From positions 30,227-91,813 of the forward strand of contig NZ_KB714608.1 of assembly GCF_000349565.1 (NCBI RefSeq): a stretch of 61,587 nt of DNA, in the 5' to 3' direction. The position numbers and the translations under genes were made by a program. Below, piece by piece: positions 55,206-61,587 of the stretch; within the stretch, counting starts at the first letter, position 1, and each line of letters opens with the position of its first letter. The notes below the pieces were generated by a model. The model did no database searches and had not been told where the DNA came from. It saw only the letters and a list, made by a program, of their open reading frames with translations. Source of the stretch: Curtobacterium flaccumfaciens UCD-AKU. GTDB taxonomy: Bacteria > Actinomycetota > Actinomycetes > Actinomycetales > Microbacteriaceae.

Positions 55206-56875
55206 TGCCCGTCGCCGTCAAGAACGTCCTCGCGCGCCTGTCCGCGTACGTCAAGGGCTTCTCCGCCGCCCAGCGCACCATCGCGATCCTGGCGATCGCG
55301 GCACTCGTGCTCGGCGGGATCGCCCTGGCGTCCTGGCTCGGCAAGGCGTCCTACGCGCCGCTCTTCACCGGGCTCGCCGCGGCCGACGCGAGCTCCATCA
55401 CGGACCAGCTGCAGACCGACGGCGTACCGTTCCAGCTCACCGACGGCGGTGCGACGATCCTCGTGCCGCAGGCGCAGGTGTACTCCGAGCGGCTCAAGGC
55501 GGCGTCGAACGGCCTGCCGTCGTCGAACGAGGGCGGCTACTCGCTGCTCGACAAGATGGGCGTGACGAGCTCGGAGTTCCAGCAGGACGTCACGTACAAG
55601 CGTGCGATGGAGGGCGAGCTCGCCAAGACCATCGGCGCGATGGACGGCGTGCAGACCGCCACCGTGCAGCTCGCGATCCCGGAGAAGTCCGTGTTCGTGT
55701 CCGAGGAGAAGGACCCGACCGCGTCGGTGTTCATCGCGACCGAGAACGGCACGCAGCTCAGCACCGACCAGGTGCAGGCCGTCGTGCACCTGACGAGCGC
55801 CTCGGTCGAGGGCATGCAGCCCACCGACGTCTCCGTCGTCGACGCCAAGGGCCAGACCCTGTCGGCCGTGGGCACCGGTGCGACCGGCAGCGGCGCGGAC
55901 CAGGCCGCCGACTACGACGCGGCGACGAGCAAGAAGATCCAGGACCTGCTCGACACCACGCTCGGGGCCGGCAACGCGACCGTCGTGGTCTCGGGGACGA
56001 TGAACCAGGAGTCCGGCACCCGGACGTCGGAGAGCTACACGAGCCCGACCTCGGGCCCGGTCGCGCTGAACGAGTCGAGCACCACCGAGGAGTACGGCGC
56101 CGGTGCCGGCGCAGGGAACGGTGCCACCGGCGTCCTCGGCCCGGACAACATCGCCGTCCCGAACGGCACCGCCACGAGCGGCGCCGGCGACGACGGGTAC
56201 AAGAACGAGTCGGCGACGAAGAACAACGCCGTCGACCACACCACCGAGACCACGCAGATCCCCTCGGGCGGGCTCGACCGGCAGACCATCTCGGTCGCGC
56301 TGAACTCGAAGGCCGACGCCGTGCAGAACGCGAACCTGCAGAGCATCAACGACCTGGTGTCCGCCGCTGCAGGGGTCGACCAGGCCCGTGGCGACCAGGT
56401 CAAGGTGGCGATGATGGACTTCGACACGAGTGCTTCCGACCAGGCCGCGAAGGCGCTCGAGGAGCAGCAGAAGGCCGACCAGCAGGAAGCACTGTGGTCG
56501 TCGATCCGCACCGCCGGCATCGTGATCGGCATCGTCCTGGCCGTCATCGCGATCATGTTCTTCGTCGCCCGCCGCAACCGCAAGCAGGAGCGCGAGGCCG
56601 TCGACCTCGGCGAGCTCGACGCCTTCGCCGGCGAGACGTTCCAGCTGCCCCTCGCGATGGACGGGCTCGACGACCGGGCGACGCTCGGTGCCGGTGACGC
56701 CCCGACCGCCGTGCTCTCGGCGATGCCCGCCGGGGACGCCCCGACCGAGGTGCTGACCACCGAGGAGATCACGGCCGAGCGCCGCCGTCAGGACATCTCC
56801 GCCCTGGCCGAGCGCGACCCGAAGCGCACCGCCGAGCTCCTGCGCGGGCTGCTGGACGACCGGGCGCCGGTGTGA
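55205..56875 (+). CDS. fliF: Flagellar MS-ring protein FliF
   Basis: 556 residues. Membrane helix 1 lies near residues 25-46 (IAILAIAALVLGGIALASWL) and helix 2 near 438-458 (GIVIGIVLAVIAIMFFVA). Between them are the ring-building motifs (GYSLLDKMGVTSSEF, VQTATVQLAIPEKSVF). The C-terminal cytosolic tail binds FliG. It forms the membrane platform of the basal body. Confidence 0.95.
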   Translation: MPVAVKNVLARLSAYVKGFSAAQRTIAILAIAALVLGGIALASWLGKASYAPLFTGLAAADASSITDQLQTDGVPFQLTDGGATILVPQAQVYSERLKAASNGLPSSNEGGYSLLDKMGVTSSEFQQDVTYKRAMEGELAKTIGAMDGVQTATVQLAIPEKSVFVSEEKDPTASVFIATENGTQLSTDQVQAVVHLTSASVEGMQPTDVSVVDAKGQTLSAVGTGATGSGADQAADYDAATSKKIQDLLDTTLGAGNATVVVSGTMNQESGTRTSESYTSPTSGPVALNESSTTEEYGAGAGAGNGATGVLGPDNIAVPNGTATSGAGDDGYKNESATKNNAVDHTTETTQIPSGGLDRQTISVALNSKADAVQNANLQSINDLVSAAAGVDQARGDQVKVAMMDFDTSASDQAAKALEEQQKADQQEALWSSIRTAGIVIGIVLAVIAIMFFVARRNRKQEREAVDLGELDAFAGETFQLPLAMDGLDDRATLGAGDAPTAVLSAMPAGDAPTEVLTTEEITAERRRQDISALAERDPKRTAELLRGLLDDRAPV

Positions 56876-57924
56876 GCGCGCTGATGCCGAGCCCCGGCGG
56901 CGGAACCGGCCCGAGCGACCGTGCCCTGACCGGCGCGCAGAAGGTCGCGCTCATCCTCATGCAGATGGAGACCGAGCGCGCGAGCGCGGTGATGAAGCAG
57001 TTCACCGAGATGGAGGCCGAGGAGATCTCCGCCGAGATCGTCCGGATGCGCCGCCTCGAGGACACCGTCGTCGACCAGACCATGAGCGAGTTCCACCGCC
57101 TCACGATGAGCGGCCGCACGCAGAAGCGCGGTGGCAAGGAGACCGCCCTCGGGCTGCTCGAGGCGTCGTTCGGCGCCGAGCGGGCCGCCGGCGTGATGGA
57201 CCGTCTGGCCTCGAACCTCGCCGGGCAGTCGTTCGACTTCCTCGACGACGCCGAACCCGGCCAGGTCGTCACCCTGCTCGAGGGCGAGCTGCCGCAGACC
57301 ATCGCCCTCGTGCTGGCGCACCTGGGCCCGGGGCAGGCCAGCGCAGTGCTCGCCGGCGTCGACGAGCGTGTCCGCACCGACGTCGCCCAGGCGTTCGCCA
57401 CCATGGGCAGCGCGACGCCCGAGGCCGTCGGCATCGTGGCCGGGGTGCTGCGCCAGCGTGCGGGTGCGGTCGTCTCGCCGCGCGAGAGCGTCGAGGTCGT
57501 CGGCGGCATCGCACCCCTGGTCGACATCATCAACCGCTCCGACGTCGCGACCGAGAAGGCCGTGCTCGAGGGACTCGAGGCCCGTGACCCGGAGCTCGCC
57601 GAGGACATCCGCTCGCGCATGCTCACCTTCGAGGACATCGTGAAGCTCGAGTCCCGCGACATCCAGCAGGTGCTGCGCGGCATCGACTCCAAGATCCTCG
57701 CGACCGCCATGAAGGGCGCCGCCGGGCCGGTCGTCGAGACCATCCGGGCGAACGTGTCCGAGCGCAACCGCGAACTGCTCGACGACGAGCTGCAGGCCAT
57801 GGGCCCGGTGCGGGTCTCGCAGGTCGAGGAAGCGCGTGCCGAGGTCGTCCGTTCCGTGCGGGAGCTCGAGGCCCAGGGCATCGTCACCGTGCACCGCGCC
57901 GAGGAGGACGAGCTCGTTGACTGA
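56872..57924 (+). CDS. fliG: Flagellar motor switch protein FliG
   Basis: 350 residues. N-domain AQKVALILMQMETERASAVM, middle domain EGELPQTIALVLAHLGPGQAS, and C-domain MLTFEDIVKLESRDIQQVLRGID carrying charged torque residues. It overlaps fliF by four bases (GTGA) and fliH by eight. Confidence 0.95.
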   Translation: MSALMPSPGGGTGPSDRALTGAQKVALILMQMETERASAVMKQFTEMEAEEISAEIVRMRRLEDTVVDQTMSEFHRLTMSGRTQKRGGKETALGLLEASFGAERAAGVMDRLASNLAGQSFDFLDDAEPGQVVTLLEGELPQTIALVLAHLGPGQASAVLAGVDERVRTDVAQAFATMGSATPEAVGIVAGVLRQRAGAVVSPRESVEVVGGIAPLVDIINRSDVATEKAVLEGLEARDPELAEDIRSRMLTFEDIVKLESRDIQQVLRGIDSKILATAMKGAAGPVVETIRANVSERNRELLDDELQAMGPVRVSQVEEARAEVVRSVRELEAQGIVTVHRAEEDELVD

Positions 57925-58591
57925 CACCGTCGTGCACCGCGTCGCCTTCCCGGCGATCACCGCCACCGCCGGACGCGACCGCGCGTCGAGCGCCGACGTC
58001 CGCGGGCACGCGGCCGGCTACACCGCCGGGCTGCGTGCTGCGCAGGCCGAGACCGAGGCCCTGCGCGCCCGGCTCGAAGCCGAGCACGCCGCCCGGGTCA
58101 CCGCGTCGCAGGCCGACACGGCACGCCGGATCACGGTCCTCGACGCCGCCACGAACGCCCTGCTGTCCACGGCCGCACCCGTCCTGGCGGACGCCGAGGC
58201 GTCGGTCGCGAGCGCGGCAGTCGACCTGGCCGAGGCGATCGTCGGCAACGTGGTCCGCGCCTCCAGGCCCGCACACGACGCGACCGTCCTCGACGGTCCG
58301 GACGGACCGGGCAGTCGGGAGGCCCGGATCACCTCCGGCGCCGAGGCCACCGTCCGGCGGGCGCTCGCGTCCGTCGACCGCACGGTCCCGGTGGTCGTCC
58401 GGCTCAGCCCGGCGGACGCTGCGCGCGTCGCCGGACTCGACCTGCCGGTCCCGGTGATGGCGGACGGCACCCTGCTCGACGGCGACGCCGTCGTCGACCT
58501 GCCGGACGGCATCCTCGACGCGCGCATCGCGACGGCGCTCGACCGCGCACGCACCGCGCTCGGTGTCGACGCGACGGGAGCCGACCGGTGA
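57917..58591 (+). CDS. fliH: Flagellar assembly protein FliH
   Basis: A 224-residue regulator of the FliI ATPase. The middle is coiled-coil (AAQAETEALRARLEAEHAARV), followed by AVDLAEAIVGNVVRAS and a C-terminal domain with VVDLPDGILDARIATAL. The TTG at 57917 was selected because GAGGAGG lies about 10 bases upstream and no other start fits. It overlaps fliG by eight bases. Confidence 0.8.
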   Translation: MTDTVVHRVAFPAITATAGRDRASSADVRGHAAGYTAGLRAAQAETEALRARLEAEHAARVTASQADTARRITVLDAATNALLSTAAPVLADAEASVASAAVDLAEAIVGNVVRASRPAHDATVLDGPDGPGSREARITSGAEATVRRALASVDRTVPVVVRLSPADAARVAGLDLPVPVMADGTLLDGDAVVDLPDGILDARIATALDRARTALGVDATGADR

Positions 58592-59931
58592 CCGCCACCC
58601 TGCTCCGCCCGCGCGGCCTCGACGAGGCGCTGCTGCGCGCCGCACCCCAGCGGGTGGGCGTCGTGACGAGCGCCGTCGGCCTGGGGCTGACGATCGCCGG
58701 GCTCGACGCCCGCATCGGCGACGTCGTCACGGTGGGCGCCGAGGACGGCGAACAGACCGCGGTCGAGGTCGTCGCCACGGATGCCTCGGGCATCCGTTGC
58801 ATGCCGCTCGGCCGTCTGATCGGGGTCACCGCCGGCACACCGGCGCGTCCGACCGGCCGTCCGGTGCTCGTGCCGACCGGTTCCGGACTGTTCGGCCGGG
58901 TGCTCGACGGGCTCGGCCGGCCGATCGACGACCGCGGCCCGCTCGAAGGCCCCGGGGGCGAACCAGTCACCTGGGTCCCGCTCGACCACGACACCCCGAG
59001 CGCGATGGCGCGGACCCGCATCGACACGCCCATGCAGCTCGGCGTGCGGGTCCTCGACACCCTGACCACCGTCGGCCGTGGGCAGCGCATGGGCCTGTTC
59101 GCCGGGTCCGGCGTGGGCAAGTCCTCGCTGCTCTCGATGATCGCGCGGGGCAGCGACGCGGCCGTCAACGTCATCGCCCTGGTGGGGGAGCGCGGGCGCG
59201 AGGTCCGCGAGTTCCTGGAGGACGACCTGGGACCCGAGGGGCTGGCGCGTTCGATCGTCGTCGTGTCGACCTCGGACGAACCCGCGCTCATGCGCCTGCG
59301 TGCCGCGTTCGTGGCCACCCGCATCGCGGAGTCGTTCCGCGACGCCGGCCAGGACGTCGTGCTCATGATGGACTCGCTCACCCGCGTCGCCATGGCGCAG
59401 CGCGAGATCGGCCTGTCGGTGGGGGAACCGCCGGCCACCCGGGGCTACCCGCCGTCGACGTTCTCGGTGCTCGCCGGCCTGCTCGAGCGCGCCGGGACCG
59501 ACCGCGTCGGCAGCATCACCGGCATGTACACCGTGCTGGTCGACGGCGACGACCACAACGAGCCGATCGCGGACGCCGCCCGCAGCATCCTGGACGGTCA
59601 CGTCGTGCTCGACCGCAAGCTCGCGATCACCGGGCACTTCCCGTCGGTCGACGCCCTCGGCTCGGTCTCCCGTGTCGCCTCGAAGGTCACCCGACCCGAG
59701 CAGCGAGCCGCGGCCACCGTGCTGCGGAAGGTGATGGCCGCCCGCGCCGGTGCCCAGGACCTGCTCGACGTCGGCGCCTACCAGCGCGGGTCGAACCCCC
59801 TGGTGGACGCCGCGGTCGACCACCAGGGATCGATCGACGCCTTCCTGCGCCAGGGCATGGACGAGCGGGCCACCGCAGATGCGTCCTGGCAGCGCCTCGG
59901 CGGCCTCGTGCAGCAGCTGGGGGTGTCGTGA
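58588..59931 (+). CDS. fliI: Flagellum-specific ATPase FliI
   Basis: A 447-residue F1-beta-like ATPase of the flagellar type III export apparatus. Walker A is GLFAGSGVGKSSLL (about 169-182), Walker B VVLMMDSLTRVAMAQREIGL, followed by GEPPATRGYPPSTFSVL. GTG start overlapping fliH by four bases. Confidence 0.95.
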   Translation: MTATLLRPRGLDEALLRAAPQRVGVVTSAVGLGLTIAGLDARIGDVVTVGAEDGEQTAVEVVATDASGIRCMPLGRLIGVTAGTPARPTGRPVLVPTGSGLFGRVLDGLGRPIDDRGPLEGPGGEPVTWVPLDHDTPSAMARTRIDTPMQLGVRVLDTLTTVGRGQRMGLFAGSGVGKSSLLSMIARGSDAAVNVIALVGERGREVREFLEDDLGPEGLARSIVVVSTSDEPALMRLRAAFVATRIAESFRDAGQDVVLMMDSLTRVAMAQREIGLSVGEPPATRGYPPSTFSVLAGLLERAGTDRVGSITGMYTVLVDGDDHNEPIADAARSILDGHVVLDRKLAITGHFPSVDALGSVSRVASKVTRPEQRAAATVLRKVMAARAGAQDLLDVGAYQRGSNPLVDAAVDHQGSIDAFLRQGMDERATADASWQRLGGLVQQLGVS

Positions 59932-60362
59932 TGGCCCGCCGTTTCCCGCTCGCCGGGCTCCTGCGCCTGCGGCACACCCAGCAGGACCGTGCTGCCGCCA
60001 CGCTCGCCACCGCGAACGAGCGTGTGCGTGACGCGGCCGACGCCCGGATCGCCGCACGCCGGAGCCTCGCCGACAGCGAGGACGCCTGGCCGATCCAGGA
60101 CGCCGCCACCCTGAGCGCCGTCGCCGCAGCACGTGCCGCGACGCGCGGGATGCTCGAGGAGCTCGACGCCGTCGTGCAGAACCGCCGCGCGGACGCCGAC
60201 CGGGCGCAGCAGCACCACACCGCCGCCCGCCGTGCCGCCGTCGGACTCGAGAAGCTCGAGGGCAAGCACACCGAGCAGCAGGCGGCCGAGGAACTCCGGA
60301 CCGAACAGAACGCCCTCGACGAGATCGCGGCACGACGCCGCACGGAAGGTGGTGCCCGATGA
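59931..60362 (+). CDS. fliJ: Flagellar export protein FliJ
   Basis: A 143-residue Ala/Arg-rich coiled-coil protein (FPLAGLLRLRHTQQDRAAATL, later RRAAVGLEKLEGKHTEQQAAEE). FliJ acts as the stalk between FliI and the export gate. It shares one base with fliI and four with the next gene. The identification rests on position and coiled-coil pattern. Confidence 0.8.
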   Translation: MARRFPLAGLLRLRHTQQDRAAATLATANERVRDAADARIAARRSLADSEDAWPIQDAATLSAVAAARAATRGMLEELDAVVQNRRADADRAQQHHTAARRAAVGLEKLEGKHTEQQAAEELRTEQNALDEIAARRRTEGGAR

Positions 60363-61096
60363 GCGTCGAAGCGGTGCTCTCCCGGATCTCGGAGATCCGG
60401 TCCCAGATCGACACGCTGCGCGGCGGGACGGCCACGGCTGCCTCGAGCGCCTCCGCCGCCAGCGGTGCCGCGGGGTCCGCGGCCTTCGCAGACGCCCTCG
60501 CCGCCGCCGACGGCACGACCGGCGCCGCGACCGCTGCCGGTGCGACGGCCTCGGCCACCCCGACGGCCACCCGTGCCCCCGCGACCTCGGTCGACGCCGG
60601 GGCCGGCACCCTCGCCACCGGCAGCGGTGCCACCGGGGCCGACGTCGTGGCCGACGCGAAGAAGTACCTCGGCGTGCCGTACGTGTTCGGCGGGGAGACG
60701 ACCGCGGGCATGGACTGCTCGGGCCTGGTGCAGACGGTCTTCAAGGACCTCGGGGTCACGATGCCCCGGGTCGTGCCGGACCAGGCGAAGATGGGCGTCG
60801 AGGTCGGCTCCCTGAAGGACGCCCAGCCCGGGGACCTGATCATCCCGAAGGGCGAGGGCCACGTCGTCATCTACGTCGGCGACGGCAAGGTGCTGCACGC
60901 GCCGCGCCCCGGCAAGGACGTCCGGATCGTCGACAACTGGTACTCCGACGGCGACATCGCGACCATCCGGCGGATCGTCCCCGCGCAGGCGGCCCCGGCG
61001 GCCGTCACCCCGCCGAGCGCTTCGGCTGCGCGTTCCGCGACCGACCTGCAGACCGCCGCGCTGCTGTCCATGATGCAGTCCGGGAGCGCCGCATGA
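60359..61096 (+). CDS. NlpC/P60 (C40) cell-wall peptidase encoded in the flagellar operon
   Basis: 245 residues. A short helical N-terminus (VEAVLSRISEIRSQIDTL) is followed by an Ala/Thr/Gly-rich linker to about residue 95. The NlpC/P60 domain has the catalytic Cys in GMDCSGLVQ (near 120), His in GHVVIYVG (near 167) and LHAPRPG. The tail is Ala/Ser-rich. There is no Sec signal peptide, so export through the flagellar type III system is plausible. It sits where fliK/flgJ genes are found elsewhere and probably opens peptidoglycan for the rod. Confidence 0.85.
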   Translation: MSVEAVLSRISEIRSQIDTLRGGTATAASSASAASGAAGSAAFADALAAADGTTGAATAAGATASATPTATRAPATSVDAGAGTLATGSGATGADVVADAKKYLGVPYVFGGETTAGMDCSGLVQTVFKDLGVTMPRVVPDQAKMGVEVGSLKDAQPGDLIIPKGEGHVVIYVGDGKVLHAPRPGKDVRIVDNWYSDGDIATIRRIVPAQAAPAAVTPPSASAARSATDLQTAALLSMMQSGSAA

Positions 61097-61587
61097 GCCT
61101 GACCATCGCCACCCAGCCGTCCGTGCCCACCGCACCGAGCCCCACCCGGGGTGCGCCGTCCGACCCAGCTGCTGCCGGGTCCTTCGGTGCGGCACTGACC
61201 GCCGCCTCCGCGACCGAGCGGCGAGCCGGCGACGGCGCTGCCGAGCGGGACGACACCGACGGTCGCACGGCGGACGGTTCGGCCGCGACGCCGTGCACCG
61301 CTGTCACGCCGTCCGCGTCGACCTCGACCTCGGCGTCGGACCAGTCGGTGCCGGCGACCGATCCCACGTCCGTCGACGCGCATTCGCTGCTCGCCGCCGG
61401 GCTCACGGCCACGCCGGCCGCTCCGTCCGCCGTCGCCACGAGCACGACGGCGGGCCGGGCCGCCGTCCGCTCGGGGGAGCCGTCCGTGGCGGGCCCGCAC
61501 GCCACCGACGGGACCGCTGCGATCCCGACGACCACACCGAAGCGGATGCCGGTGCCGGCCGCGGACACGGCGTCACAGACCTCGTCA
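61093..61587 (+). CDS. fliK: Flagellar hook-length control protein FliK, N-terminal part (cut by window edge)
   Basis: 165 codons with no stop before the end of the window. It overlaps the hydrolase gene by four bases. Composition is Ala/Thr/Ser/Pro-rich and disordered (MSLTIATQPSVPTAPSP), as expected of the FliK N-terminus. The diagnostic C-terminal domain lies beyond the window, so identification is by position and composition. Confidence 0.6.
   Translation, partial: MSLTIATQPSVPTAPSPTRGAPSDPAAAGSFGAALTAASATERRAGDGAAERDDTDGRTADGSAATPCTAVTPSASTSTSASDQSVPATDPTSVDAHSLLAAGLTATPAAPSAVATSTTAGRAAVRSGEPSVAGPHATDGTAAIPTTTPKRMPVPAADTASQTSS

Overview
The window is about 61.6 kb of very GC-rich chromosome from an actinobacterium of the Microbacteriaceae. 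Curtobacterium or a close relative is my best guess. The guess rests on the gene set (sigA next to a MurT/GatD-like pair and parE, sepH, dut-DUF3710-DUF3159, DUF3000, DUF3093, DUF4193), the complete-looking flagellar regulon, and the long GC-rich intergenic hairpins. The genus is inferred and was not tested. I see no rRNA, tRNA, CRISPR array or insertion sequence.

Layout. 0.1-1.4 kb: an MFS permease. 1.6-4.9 kb: the primary sigma factor followed by a MurT/GatD-like pair. 5-11.7 kb: a small zinc-ribbon protein, the topoisomerase IV genes parE and parC facing each other across a repeat-filled gap, and a phosphodiesterase. 11.7-21 kb: sepH, DUF4193, DUF3093, the dut-DUF3710-DUF3159 operon, aconitase and dxs. 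21-27.8 kb: a fatty-acid beta-oxidation pair (thiolase and trifunctional-type FadB), ribonuclease D with DUF3000, and an alpha/beta hydrolase. 27.9-36.4 kb: a polymorphic-toxin islet on the minus strand. It holds a large Rhs/YD-repeat protein with a WXG100-like N-terminus and a GIY-YIG-like toxin tip (split by a frameshift), an Imm26-like immunity gene, further small immunity-like genes, and a displaced remnant of another Rhs tip with its own damaged immunity gene. 36.5-46 kb: sufE-sseA, zapE, amtB, aldo/keto reductase, a ChaB-domain protein, FabH-like KAS III, EcsC, a hexapeptide-repeat protein and a DUF559-type protein. 46.2-61.6 kb: the flagellar cluster, cut by the right edge inside fliK.

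The flagellar genes form four units: fliW-flgL-flgK-flgN on the minus strand (transcribed flgN first), the flagellar sigma factor, fliC-fliD-fliS-fliT-like, and flgB-flgC-fliE-fliF-fliG-fliH-fliI-fliJ-NlpC/P60-fliK. Three of the four carry a sigma-28-like promoter of the form CTnAC, N15-16, then an eight-base element resembling GCCGATAA, so the local sigma factor probably drives them.

The most interesting signal is at 2.9-4.9 kb. The pair has the architecture of the lipid II D-Glu amidating enzyme MurT-GatD. However, the GatD subunit has Gly where the nucleophilic Cys should be and Gln where the catalytic His should be. The MurT subunit contains no cysteine at all, so it has no zinc ribbon. 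Microbacteriaceae make group-B peptidoglycan, in which the D-Glu alpha-carboxyl carries the cross-bridge diamino acid instead of an amide. I therefore propose that this pair has been converted from an amidotransferase into the bridge-forming ligase of B-type peptidoglycan, or a scaffold for it. Other second-look items are a set of promoters placed exactly for leaderless mRNAs (including one divergent pair with overlapping -10 boxes), the Rhs tip-swapping remnants, a NlpC/P60 hydrolase in the flgJ position, and several families of perfect intergenic palindromes.
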